This document shows positions 26,036-34,488 of a stretch of DNA of 47,240 nt, one piece after another; the stretch's first letter is position 1; each line of letters begins with the position of its first letter. The notes under the pieces are model-generated. The model saw only the letters and a program-made list of their open reading frames with translations, made no database searches and had not been told where the DNA came from. Both the position numbers and the translations under genes were made by a program. The stretch covers positions 1 to 47,240 of the forward strand of contig NZ_NRSH01000002.1 of assembly GCF_016584055.1 (NCBI RefSeq), given 5' to 3'. Source of the DNA: Halorhodospira neutriphila. GTDB taxonomy: Bacteria; Pseudomonadota; Gammaproteobacteria; Nitrococcales; Halorhodospiraceae.

Positions 26036-28084
26036 ATGCTGCATCCACCAACCGGGCGCCTGACGGGCGCCCTGCTCGCCGCGGCGGCCACCGTACCCGC
26101 CGCGGCCGCCGACGACGGAAGTGAATTATCGTCCACCAGCCTGTCGCCGGTGCGCGTCGAGGCCGGCGGCGACCCCCTCGAGCGCGGCACGGGGCGTGAA
26201 GAGCTGCAGCGCCGTCAGGCCTCCAGCAGCGCCGAGGTCTTCCGCGGCGAGGCCTCGGCGGAGGTCGGCGGCGGCAGCCGCAACGCCCAGCGGCTCTACC
26301 TGCGCGGCGTGGAGTCCAGCAACCTGAACGTCACCGTGGACGGGGCGCGCCAGGGGCGCGATCTCCACCAGCACCGCGGCGGCCTCACCGGCATCGACCC
26401 GGCCCTGCTCAAGGCCGTGGAGATCGACCCACGGCCGGCGGCGGACCAGGGGCCCGGCGCGCTAGGCGGCGCGGTCCGCTTCAAGACCGTGGACGCCCAG
26501 GATCTGCTCGCCCCCGGCGAGGATACCGGCGCCCGGCTGAGCGCCGGCTACGCCAGCGCCGACGATGCTGAGCGCGGCTCGACGACCCTCTTCGGGCGCC
26601 TGGGTAACGACTGGGGGGCGCTGGCGCACATCGGCGCGACCAACCGGGACGACTACCGGGTCGGGGGCGGCGGGACCATGCCGTACTCCGGCGGGCGCGA
26701 CCGCGACTACCTGGTGCGCCTCAGCCGGACGCCGGCCTCGGGCCACCAGCTGCGCCTCGGGGCGCAGCGCAACACCTTCGAGGGGGACCACCCCTACGGC
26801 TCCTGGGGCAGTGACTTCGGCGACCCCCGCGAGACCCTCAAGCTGGAGCCGGTGGGCCAGGAGCAGCGCCGCGAGACCTGGACCGCCGAGCACCGCTACC
26901 GGCCGGCGAACTCGCTCGTCGACTGGCGGGCCCGGATCTACCGCAACGACAAGCGCCTGGAGCGCCAGGACGACAATACCGCCATCCGCGCCGTCGAGTA
27001 CGGCGGCGACCTGCGCAACACCTTCACCCTGGAGGCCGGGGCGGCCCGCCACCGGCTCACCGTCGGCCTCGACTACTACACCGAGGACGGCCGTATCGAG
27101 CAGGCCGACGGCCCGCGGCTGAGCCACCGGTCCCGGAACCTCGGCGCCTTCCTGCAGGACCGCATGCGGTGGGAGCGGCTGCGCCTCTCGGCGGGCGTAC
27201 GCCTCGACGACTACAGCACCGACCTGGTGGAGCAGGAGCTGGACGGCGACGCCGTCTCGCCCAACCTCAGCGCGGAGCTGGACCTGGCCGCGGGCTGGAC
27301 CGCCTTCGCCGGCTACGGCGAGGCCGTCAACGGCGCCGGCACGCTGCCCATCGGCTGGCTGCAGTTCATCGACGCGGAGAACACCAACCTCAACGACGGC
27401 GAGCCGTTCCAGGCCGAGGAGTCCCAGCGCCGCGAGGGCGGCCTGCGCTACCAGGGGCGGGACCTGCTCACCGCCCGCGACCGCCTCGAGCTCGAGGCCA
27501 CGCTCTTCGAGACGCGAATCGAGCACAGCATCGAGCGCAACGACCCCTGGGGGAGTCCGTTGAGCCCTAAGGCACGGGACAAGAACGATGGCGACCCCCT
27601 CATCGGCGAGATCCGCAACCGCCCCGACCCGGTCCGCCTGCGCGGCTACGAGCTGCGCGCCGCCTGGGGGGCAGGCGCTTACGACACCCGGGTGTCGTTC
27701 ATGAGCGCCGAGGCCGTCGACGACGACGGCGAGCCGGTGGGCGTGAGCCGGCGCCTGGGCGGGGCCGGCGGCGACCGCCTGGTCTGGGATCAGCGCTGGG
27801 CCGTCCACGAGACCCTGACCCTGGGCTACACCCTCACCTGGGTCGACGACTACACCGATGTCCCCGACGACGAGCCCGAGCGCGACGGCTACCACCTCCA
27901 CGACGTGCAGGCGCAGTGGCGCCCCTGGGCCGACGAGCGCCTGACCCTGGCGCTGGCCGTGAACAACCTCCTCGACGAGCAGTACGCCACGCATACCTCC
28001 CTGGCGGTTGAGGAGGACGGCGAGTTCCACATCCGCGAGGAGCCCGGCCGGGACGTGCGGGTGACCGGGACCCTGCGCTTCTAG
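26036..28084 (+). CDS. TonB-dependent outer-membrane receptor (B12-regulated, heme-receptor-like plug)
   Basis: A 682-residue outer-membrane beta-barrel receptor with a signal peptide (LTGALLAAAATVPAAAA). A TonB box-like LSPVRVEA follows, then a plug domain (about 45-160) and a 22-strand-type barrel ending in Phe (VTGTLRF). The plug reads LYLRGVESSNLNVTVDGARQ and LLKAVEID..PGALGGAVRF, which is the pattern of heme/hemoglobin receptors rather than BtuB. The cobalamin riboswitch upstream argues for B12 or a related corrinoid as ligand. Heme is the alternative if the riboswitch was captured. ATG 26036 follows GAGGAGCGCT. A 13-bp gap leads to exbB. Confidence 0.85.
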   Translation: MLHPPTGRLTGALLAAAATVPAAAADDGSELSSTSLSPVRVEAGGDPLERGTGREELQRRQASSSAEVFRGEASAEVGGGSRNAQRLYLRGVESSNLNVTVDGARQGRDLHQHRGGLTGIDPALLKAVEIDPRPAADQGPGALGGAVRFKTVDAQDLLAPGEDTGARLSAGYASADDAERGSTTLFGRLGNDWGALAHIGATNRDDYRVGGGGTMPYSGGRDRDYLVRLSRTPASGHQLRLGAQRNTFEGDHPYGSWGSDFGDPRETLKLEPVGQEQRRETWTAEHRYRPANSLVDWRARIYRNDKRLERQDDNTAIRAVEYGGDLRNTFTLEAGAARHRLTVGLDYYTEDGRIEQADGPRLSHRSRNLGAFLQDRMRWERLRLSAGVRLDDYSTDLVEQELDGDAVSPNLSAELDLAAGWTAFAGYGEAVNGAGTLPIGWLQFIDAENTNLNDGEPFQAEESQRREGGLRYQGRDLLTARDRLELEATLFETRIEHSIERNDPWGSPLSPKARDKNDGDPLIGEIRNRPDPVRLRGYELRAAWGAGAYDTRVSFMSAEAVDDDGEPVGVSRRLGGAGGDRLVWDQRWAVHETLTLGYTLTWVDDYTDVPDDEPERDGYHLHDVQAQWRPWADERLTLALAVNNLLDEQYATHTSLAVEEDGEFHIREEPGRDVRVTGTLRF

Positions 28085-28097
28085 AGAAGGAACGGCG

Positions 28098-28775
28098 ATG
28101 AGCGACGCGATCCCCCTACAGCCTTTCGCCGAGGGCGGCATCGGCCAGCGGCTGCTGGCCGTTGTCGACAACGGCGGGCCGGTGCTGATCCTGCTGGCCC
28201 TGCTCTCCGTCTTCACGCTGACCCTGATCCTGCTCAAGCTCTGGCAGTTCAGCGCCGCCCGGCTCCACGACCGGCGGACGATGGCCCAGGCGCTGGCATC
28301 CTGGCACGCCGAGGAGCCGGGGCAGGCCCTGCAGCGCCTGGCGGCGAGCCGGCACATCGGCGCCGAGCCCCTGGCCGCGGCCATGCGCGGCCGCCTCGAT
28401 CCGGAGGCCGACGAGGCGCGGCTCCGCGAGGAGGTCACCCGCCTGGCCAGCGGCCGGCTCGAGCAGCTGCGCGCCTACCTGCGCGGGCTCGAGGCCATCG
28501 GGGCGCTCAGCCCCCTGCTCGGGCTGCTCGGCACCGTGCTCGGCATGATCGAGGCCTTCCGCCAGCTCGAGGCGGCGGGCAGCCAGGTGGACCCGGCGAT
28601 GCTCTCCGGCGGGATCTGGGAGGCGCTGCTGACCACGGCGGCCGGCATCGCCCTGGCGATCCCGGCCGTGGCCGCCCTGACCTGGCTCGAGCGGGTCGTC
28701 GAGCGCTTCCGGCACCGCCTCGAGGACGCCGTGACCCAGGTGTTCACCGCCGCCCCGCCGCGCCATGCGGCTTGA
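28098..28775 (+). CDS. exbB: ExbB proton-channel protein
   Basis: A 225-residue inner-membrane protein of the MotA/TolQ/ExbB family, the pentameric proton channel of the TonB energising complex. The three expected transmembrane segments are visible: VLILLALLSVFTLTLILL near residues 32-50, then LSPLLGLLGTVLGMIEAF and the third helix TTAAGIALAIPAVAALTWL, containing the conserved GLLGTVxGM and TTAxGLxxAIP signatures. It starts 13 bases after the receptor and its end overlaps the first exbD by 11 bases, indicating coupling. Confidence 0.93.
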   Translation: MSDAIPLQPFAEGGIGQRLLAVVDNGGPVLILLALLSVFTLTLILLKLWQFSAARLHDRRTMAQALASWHAEEPGQALQRLAASRHIGAEPLAAAMRGRLDPEADEARLREEVTRLASGRLEQLRAYLRGLEAIGALSPLLGLLGTVLGMIEAFRQLEAAGSQVDPAMLSGGIWEALLTTAAGIALAIPAVAALTWLERVVERFRHRLEDAVTQVFTAAPPRHAA

Positions 28776-29166
28776 GCCGCCACCGCGGCGGCGGCGCCTG
28801 GTGAGCCTCACCCCGCTGATCGACGTCGTCTTCATCCTGCTGGTCTTCTTCATGATCGCCTCCTCGTTCGTGGAGTGGCAGGCGTTCAGCGTCAGCGCGC
28901 CGGGCAGGGACAAGGCCAGCGAGCAGGAGGAGGAGGATCCCTTGCGGCTGCACGTCGAGCAGCAGGGGTACCGCATCGGCGACGCCGCCCTGACGGCGGC
29001 GGAGCTGGACGAGCGGCTGCGGGCGGTGCACGCCGAGGACGCCGAGCGCCGGCTCCACCTCCTGGTCGGCGCCGGGGTGCCCGTGCGCCGCGTCGTCCAG
29101 GCGCTCGACGCCGCCTCGGCCGCCGGGCTGAGCCGCGTGGCCGTGCGACGCGGGGAGGCGGAATGA
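28765..29166 (+). CDS. exbD: ExbD/TolR-family protein (first copy)
   Basis: A 133-residue ExbD with one N-terminal transmembrane helix containing the proton-carrying aspartate (LTPLIDVVFILLVFFMIA, Asp near residue 20), and a periplasmic domain with the usual alpha/beta fold ending in VAVRRGEAE. It acts with ExbB to convert proton flow into TonB motion. It starts inside exbB and its TGA overlaps the ATG of the second exbD. Only this copy keeps the Asp; the neighbouring copy has Asn there. Confidence 0.92.
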   Translation: MRLEPPPRRRRLVSLTPLIDVVFILLVFFMIASSFVEWQAFSVSAPGRDKASEQEEEDPLRLHVEQQGYRIGDAALTAAELDERLRAVHAEDAERRLHLLVGAGVPVRRVVQALDAASAAGLSRVAVRRGEAE

Positions 29167-29567
29167 GGCTGCCCGAGCCCCGGCGGCGGGAGCCGGAGGA
29201 AGGCACCGTCCCGATGATCAACATCGTCTTCCTGCTGCTGATCTTCTTCATGGTGGCCGGGACCCTGACGCCGGAATCGCCCCTCTCCGTCGACCCGGCC
29301 GCGAGCGAGGCGGGGGAGGCAGCCCCGGAAGACCCGATCCGGGTGCTCATCGACGCCGAGGGGCGCCTGGCGCTGGGCGACGAGGTCGTGGACGGCCGCG
29401 AGGGCCTGCGCAGGCGCCTCCAGGAGCGCCTCGAGGAGGGCCCGGAGCGCCCCGTGGAGGTCAAGCCCGACGCCGAGGCCGACGCGGAACGGCTGCTCGA
29501 GGTCATGGATGACCTGCGCGCCGCAGGGCTCGAGCGGGTGCGGCTGATCACGCGCCGGGAGGACTGA
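29163..29567 (+). CDS. Second ExbD-like protein with Asp replaced by Asn
   Basis: A 134-residue ExbD/TolR relative. The membrane helix reads PMINIVFLLLIFFMVAG: where ExbD has the essential Asp (PLIDVVF in the first copy) this one has Asn. The rest (periplasmic alpha/beta domain, VEVKPDAEADAERLLEVMDD) is conserved. ExbD acts as a dimer inside the ExbB pentamer, so a mixed dimer of an Asp and an Asn copy could be the working form. The TGATG overlap with tonB shows tight coupling. Confidence 0.85.
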   Translation: MRLPEPRRREPEEGTVPMINIVFLLLIFFMVAGTLTPESPLSVDPAASEAGEAAPEDPIRVLIDAEGRLALGDEVVDGREGLRRRLQERLEEGPERPVEVKPDAEADAERLLEVMDDLRAAGLERVRLITRRED

Positions 29568-30481
29568 TGGTGCAGCTACAGTGGGTCCATTGGGTGGCGG
29601 CCGGCGCGGCGGCCCTAGGCGTCCACGCCGCCTTGCTGGCCATCCTCCTGGGGGCGCAGGAGGAGCCGGAGCCGATCCGCCCCCCTCAGGGTGTGGAGGT
29701 CCAGCTCGCCTCGGGATCCTCCGCGGCCGAGACGGGGCAAAGCGAGGCCGAAAAGGCGGAGGCCGAGGAGGCGGAGGCCGAGGAGGCGGACACCGAGCAG
29801 GCCGAGACCGACAACGCCACCCCCGAGCAAGCGGACACGGAGGAGGCAGAGCCGTCGGAGGCCCCCGCAGCCAATCCCGACGAGGGCGAGGCGAACGAGG
29901 CCGAGGAGCCGCCGCAGGAAGAAGCAGGGCCCGAGGATGCCGCCGAGCCCGAGCCGGAACCCGAGCAGGAGCCCGAGCCGGATCCCGAGCAGGAGCCCGA
30001 GCCGGATCCCCGGCCGGCCCCCGAGCCTGAGCCGGAGCCGCGGCCTGCCCCCGCGCCGGAGCAGCGCGAGGAGCCTGAGGAGCCGGAGGAGAAAGAGGAG
30101 CCGGAGACCGAGCCGGCCTCCCCCGGGCCGCAAGGCAGTGATAGGGCGAGCAAGGCGGGGGAGTCCCGCGAGGCGAAGATGGGGACCGCCGCGGATGTCG
30201 ACGACGCCTACCTGGCCGAGCTCCGCCGGGCGCTGCAGGCGGAGCAGCGCTACCCGCGCACCGCGAGGCACCGCCGCCTTGAGGGCAAGGTCCTCCTGCG
30301 CTTCACCCTGGATGCCGACGGCACCGTACGCGACTGGGAGATCGAGGCCCCCTCGGGGCATGAGGCCTTCAACGCCGAGGTCGAGCGGATGATCGAGGCG
30401 GTACAGATGCCATCCCTGCCCGAGGAGGTGGAGGCCGAGCGCCTGGCGCTGACCGTCCCCATCGAGTTCCGGTTGCGCTAG
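29567..30481 (+). CDS. tonB: TonB with an unusually acidic Glu/Pro spacer
   Basis: A 304-residue TonB. The N-terminal anchor (WVAAGAAALGVHAALLAILL, with the functionally important His near residue 20) is followed by a spacer of about 150 residues (45-205) made of EAEEAEAEEAD-, EPEPEPEQEP- and PAPEPEPEP-type repeats. The C-terminal domain starts near residue 210 (AYLAELRRALQAEQRYPRTA) and contains the family GKVLLRFTLDADG and AVQMPSLP blocks. Typical TonB spacers are Pro-Lys and Pro-Glu mixtures; this one is nearly lysine-free, as expected for a salt-adapted periplasm. It is the last gene of the B12-regulated unit. Confidence 0.92.
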   Translation: MVQLQWVHWVAAGAAALGVHAALLAILLGAQEEPEPIRPPQGVEVQLASGSSAAETGQSEAEKAEAEEAEAEEADTEQAETDNATPEQADTEEAEPSEAPAANPDEGEANEAEEPPQEEAGPEDAAEPEPEPEQEPEPDPEQEPEPDPRPAPEPEPEPRPAPAPEQREEPEEPEEKEEPETEPASPGPQGSDRASKAGESREAKMGTAADVDDAYLAELRRALQAEQRYPRTARHRRLEGKVLLRFTLDADGTVRDWEIEAPSGHEAFNAEVERMIEAVQMPSLPEEVEAERLALTVPIEFRLR

Positions 30482-30571
30482 CCCCGCGGCCCCGGGGGGG
30501 CGCCGCTCGCAGTGAGCCGGACAGGACCACTCTATGCTAAGGGCAAGGAGTCTACGATGCGGGGGTGAACA

Positions 30572-31531
30572 ATGCCGGGGCCCGATCTGCTCTGCCACAC
30601 CGAGGCCAGCCCGCCGGAGCACGGCGGCGCCTGGGCGAGCGAGCCCACGTCGGCGGAGGCCAGCTACGCCCGCTTCCGGCGCAATGCGCCGGCGCCCCCG
30701 GCGCTGGGCGGCGCCCACCCGGCCAAGCGCGTATCGCGGCAGCTAAAGCACCAGTACCGCCTCATCCGGGCGCTGGAGCCCGGCGTGATCGCCGGCCTCG
30801 ACCCCGAGTTCCTGCACCAGTACCGGGTCAACCTGCGCCGCAGCCGGGCGATCGGCGAGTCCGTGCTGGCCGTGGTCAAGGTGCCGGGCCTCAAGGGGGC
30901 GCTCAAGGGCCTCAAGCGGCGCGCCCAGGCGACCAGCGACCTGCGGGACCTGGACGTCTTCCTGGCCTCGCTTGCCCAGCAACAGACGCCCCTGGCCCCC
31001 ACCGCGCAGCCGGCCCTGCAGCGCTGGCTGAGCGCCCGCCGGGAGGCCGCGCATCAGGCGCTCTGCGAGCAGCTCTCGCAGGGCGCCTACGCCGAGGAGA
31101 TGCACGCCTGGCGGGCCTTCCTCAGCTCCAAGGGGTTCCGAAAGCGCTTGCGGAAGCTGACCTCAAAACGCGTCCAGGCGGTGCTGGCCAAGCGCCTCAC
31201 GCAGCACAACCGGGACCTGGCATCGCTCAGCGCCGCCAGCCCCGACGGGGCGCTGCACGAGCTGCGCAAGGGCGTCAAGCGCATCCGCTACCTGAGCGAG
31301 CTGCACCCCAAGCGCCACCGCGAGTTGCTGGCCCGCCTGAAGCAGCGCCAGACCCTGCTGGGCGAGTTCCAGGACCTGTGCACCTGGCAGGCCTGGATCG
31401 CGGGCTTCGTGGGCGAGCTCGGCGATGCCCCCGCCCAACGGGCGGAGTGCGACCGCTGGCTGGCCGAGCTCGAGCAGCAGAAGCAGGCGCTGCGCCAGCG
31501 CATCATGGACTTACCGCCCTGCGCCCTGTAG
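30572..31531 (+). CDS. CHAD domain protein
   Basis: A 319-residue helical protein with a CHAD domain, recognised by conserved histidine/arginine helices: EFLHQYRVNLRRSRAI near residues 87-102, and ALHELRKGVKRIRYLSEL near 230. CHAD domains bind polyphosphate and locate to polyphosphate granules. No CYTH (triphosphatase) domain is attached. The first ~45 residues are disordered-looking. There is a 31-bp gap to the methyltransferase-HNH gene on the same strand, so they may be cotranscribed, though no functional link is known to me. Confidence 0.85.
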   Translation: MPGPDLLCHTEASPPEHGGAWASEPTSAEASYARFRRNAPAPPALGGAHPAKRVSRQLKHQYRLIRALEPGVIAGLDPEFLHQYRVNLRRSRAIGESVLAVVKVPGLKGALKGLKRRAQATSDLRDLDVFLASLAQQQTPLAPTAQPALQRWLSARREAAHQALCEQLSQGAYAEEMHAWRAFLSSKGFRKRLRKLTSKRVQAVLAKRLTQHNRDLASLSAASPDGALHELRKGVKRIRYLSELHPKRHRELLARLKQRQTLLGEFQDLCTWQAWIAGFVGELGDAPAQRAECDRWLAELEQQKQALRQRIMDLPPCAL

Positions 31532-31562
31532 CGTTCCGGAGGAGCGCGCACAAGGGACGAGC

Positions 31563-33320
31563 ATGCAGGACGGCAAGCGAGACCCGGCGATCCGCTGGTA
31601 CGACGAGCACGCCGAGCGCGTCGCCGGCAACTACGAGTCGCTGTCCTTCGCCGACGTCCACAACTGGCTCATCTACCGCCTGCCCCCGCCGGGCGAGAGC
31701 ACGATCCTCGACGTCGGCGCCGGCTCCGGGCGCGACGCCGCCTGGCTCGCCGAGCGCGGCCACGAGGTGGTCGCCGTCGAGCCCGCCACGGCCCTGCGCC
31801 GCGAGGCCGCCGAGCGCCACCCCCACCCGCGGATCCGCTGGCTCGACGACCGCCTGCCGGGCCTGGAGCAGGTCCACCGGCTGGGGCTGGGCTTCGACGT
31901 CATCCTGCTGAGCGCCGTCTGGATGCACCTCCCCGAGGGGCAGCGGCCCCGCGCCTTCCGCAAGCTCATCACCCTGCTCAAGCCCGGCGGCCTGCTCGCC
32001 CTCACCCTCCGCCTCGGCCCGGCGGAGCCGGAGCGCGGCCTGCGGGCCGTCTCGGTCGCCGAGCTCCAGCAGCTCGCCGCCGCGCACGGGGCGTACGTCG
32101 AGCACGTCAGCGAGAGTCCCGACGCCCTGGGCCGCGCCGAGGTCTCCTGGGCCGAGGTGGCCATCCGGCTGCCGGACGACGGCACCGGCGCCCTGCCCCT
32201 GCTGCGGCACATCATCCTCAACGACGACAAGAGCGCCACCTACAAGCTGGCGCTGCTGCGCTGCGCCTGCCGCGCCGCCGACGGCATGGACGGCCTCGCC
32301 GTAGCCGCGGAGGACGGCGACGCGGAGAGCCGCGTGGAGCTGCCGCTGGGCCTCGTCGCCCTGATCTGGGTCCGGCTCTTCCTGCCCCTCGTCCGCCACC
32401 GCCTGCCGCAGCTCCCGCCCCACGACGGCACGCCCCGCGGCCTCGGCTTCGCCGGCGACGGCTTCCGCAAGCTCCTCGAGCTCCAGGTCGCCCCGGAGGA
32501 GCTGCGCATCGGCGTGCGCTTCAGCGGCGACCGGGCGCGGGCCCTCTCCCTCGCCCTGCGCGAGGCGGCGGAGACCATCCGCAAGATGCCCGCCCACTAC
32601 ACCACCTTCCCCCAGGGCGGCCAGGTCTTCCACGCCGTGCGCGCCCGCGGGGTCCGCGCGCAGGACGAGGCGATCCTCGACGCCCCCTTCCTGTGGCGCT
32701 ACGGCGCCTTCCGCGTGCCGCAGCCGCTGTGGCGGGCCCTGCAGCGGTTCAGCGTCTGGGTGGAGCCGGCGCTGGTCACCGAGTGGAAGCGCCTCATGGC
32801 CCACTACGCCGAGCGCCAGGGCCGAGCGCTGACGACCGGGACGATGGAGCAGGCCCTCGCCTGGCGCGAGCCGCAGCGCGACGTGCGCCTCGTCCGGGAG
32901 CGCATCGAGGCCCTGCGGGCGGCCGGCGAGCCGATCCACTGCGTCTGGAGCGGCCGCCGGCTGCGCCGGGATGCCCTCGACGTCGACCACTGCATCCCGT
33001 GGGCCGCCTGGCCCTGCGACGACCTGTGGAACCTGGTACCCGCCAGCCCCCGCGTGAACAGCGACAAGGGGGCGCGGCTGCCGGACGCGGCCACGCTCCA
33101 GGAGGCCGAGGACCGCCTGAAGGCCTGGTGGGAGCGCGCCTGGCAGCGCGCGCCGCAGCCGACGCTGGCCGAGCGCTTCGAGCGCGAGGCCGTGGCGACG
33201 CTACCCGGGCTGCGGGAGGCCGAGGCGAAGGACCTGGACAGCGTCTTCTCCGCCCTGGACCTGCGCCGGATCCGGCTCAAGCAGGACCAGCAGATCCCGG
33301 AGTGGTGCCGGAAGCGATAG
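31563..33320 (+). CDS. SAM methyltransferase - HNH endonuclease fusion protein
   Basis: A 585-residue two-enzyme protein. Residues 1-~210 are a class I SAM methyltransferase: motif I LDVGAGSGRDAAWL, then VAVEPA, and VILLSAVWMHL with LKPGGLLALTLR. A middle region (~210-450) includes LPLGLVALIWVRLFLPL and MPAHYTTFPQGGQVF, of a type I have seen alongside HNH domains. Near 455-505 is an HNH nuclease: a zinc-finger-like start (IHCVWSGRRL), DVDHCIPW as the catalytic His pair, and NLVPASPRVNSDKG. All HNH residues look intact. The target is unknown: DNA modification/restriction is plausible, and small-molecule or protein methylation cannot be excluded. The ATG at 31563 has a GGGACGAG site. Confidence 0.82.
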   Translation: MQDGKRDPAIRWYDEHAERVAGNYESLSFADVHNWLIYRLPPPGESTILDVGAGSGRDAAWLAERGHEVVAVEPATALRREAAERHPHPRIRWLDDRLPGLEQVHRLGLGFDVILLSAVWMHLPEGQRPRAFRKLITLLKPGGLLALTLRLGPAEPERGLRAVSVAELQQLAAAHGAYVEHVSESPDALGRAEVSWAEVAIRLPDDGTGALPLLRHIILNDDKSATYKLALLRCACRAADGMDGLAVAAEDGDAESRVELPLGLVALIWVRLFLPLVRHRLPQLPPHDGTPRGLGFAGDGFRKLLELQVAPEELRIGVRFSGDRARALSLALREAAETIRKMPAHYTTFPQGGQVFHAVRARGVRAQDEAILDAPFLWRYGAFRVPQPLWRALQRFSVWVEPALVTEWKRLMAHYAERQGRALTTGTMEQALAWREPQRDVRLVRERIEALRAAGEPIHCVWSGRRLRRDALDVDHCIPWAAWPCDDLWNLVPASPRVNSDKGARLPDAATLQEAEDRLKAWWERAWQRAPQPTLAERFEREAVATLPGLREAEAKDLDSVFSALDLRRIRLKQDQQIPEWCRKR

Positions 33321-33435
33321 CCTACCGCCACGCCCCCCAATGACGGCCGCTGATGCGCGTACCGTCCTACGGCGACCGCGCCCTGCTCGAGCCGAGCATT
33401 TGGATGGGCACGATCACCCGGCTATCCTCGGGAGG

Positions 33436-34437
33436 ATGAGCGCACCCGTCCCCACCAACCTCATCACCGGCTTCCTCGGCGCCGGCAAGACCACCGCGAT
33501 CCGGCACCTGCTCGCCGAGGCGCGCCCGCCGGACGAGCGCTGGGCGGTGCTGGTCAACGAGTTCGGCGATGTCGGCGTGGATGCCGCCGGCCTGGGGGAC
33601 GGCGCTGCCGTGGAGGAGCTGCCCGGCGGCTGCCTGTGCTGCACGCTCGGGGTGCCGTTCCGCGTCGCCCTGGCGCGGCTGCTGCGCCGCAGCCGCCCGG
33701 CGCGGCTGCTCATCGAGCCCACCGGCCTCGGCCACCCGGCCCGCATCCTGGATCAGCTGCACGAGTTCGAGGAGCAGGGCGCCCTCACCCGGCACGCCAC
33801 GCTGACGCTGATCGACCCGCGCCAGCTCGAGGACCCGCGCGTGGCCGCCCACGAGGCCTTCCACGACCAGGCCCAGCTGGCCGATATCCTCATCGCGCAC
33901 AAGAGCGACCTGTGCACCGAGGCGCAGCTGGCAGCGCTGACGCGCTGGGCCCACGGCCTCTACCCGCCCAAGCGGGGCATCGAGCGGGCCGCCCACGGCC
34001 GGATCGAGGCGGCCTGGCTGGACGAGCCGATCGGCCGGGCCGGTCCCGCCGACCCGGCCGCCTCTGCCGAGGCCCCGCACCACCATCCCGAGCACCACCA
34101 CGAGCGCAGCGGTCCGGCGCCCGAGCCCGGCCGCCCGGTCCGCGCGGAGCAGTCCGGCGGCGACACGGCGGCCTGCGGATGGCTCTTCCACCCCGAGGAC
34201 ATCTTCGAGCGTAACGCCCTGCTAGCGGTCCTGGAGGGACTGCGCGGCTGCCAGCGGACCAAGGGCGTGGTACGCACCGGAAGCGACTGGCTGCGCGTCG
34301 ATGCGGATAGCGACGGCGTGCGCACCGAGGCGGTGGCCTGGCGCGGGGAGAGCCGGCTGGAGGTCATCGGCCCCGCCCCGGAGGTCACGTGGGACGGCGT
34401 CGAGGCGCAGCTCCTGGCAGCACGCCGCGGCTCCTGA
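33436..34437 (+). CDS. CobW-family (COG0523) G3E GTPase, metal chaperone type
   Basis: A 333-residue GTPase with Walker A GFLGAGKTT (about 10-18), the metal-binding Cys motif GCLCC near residue 70, the EPTGLGHP switch, and a HKSD guanine-recognition motif (usually NKxD). A histidine-rich loop (HHHPEHHHERS, near 215-225) would bind metal. The family supplies zinc or cobalt to enzymes; the closest named type is YeiR/ZigA-like. No Zur box is visible in the 115-bp upstream gap. A GGAGG site precedes the ATG at 33436. Confidence 0.88.
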   Translation: MSAPVPTNLITGFLGAGKTTAIRHLLAEARPPDERWAVLVNEFGDVGVDAAGLGDGAAVEELPGGCLCCTLGVPFRVALARLLRRSRPARLLIEPTGLGHPARILDQLHEFEEQGALTRHATLTLIDPRQLEDPRVAAHEAFHDQAQLADILIAHKSDLCTEAQLAALTRWAHGLYPPKRGIERAAHGRIEAAWLDEPIGRAGPADPAASAEAPHHHPEHHHERSGPAPEPGRPVRAEQSGGDTAACGWLFHPEDIFERNALLAVLEGLRGCQRTKGVVRTGSDWLRVDADSDGVRTEAVAWRGESRLEVIGPAPEVTWDGVEAQLLAARRGS

Positions 34438-34488
34438 CGGCTCGCGTGATCGCGAGCGCAGGAGCCGGGAGGCGGGCCGCCGGGCGCC

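Noticed and set aside
29700-30120. Tandem DNA repeat or CRISPR-like array.
   Set aside because: The regularity is the Glu/Pro coding pattern of the TonB spacer, with no fixed repeat unit or spacers.
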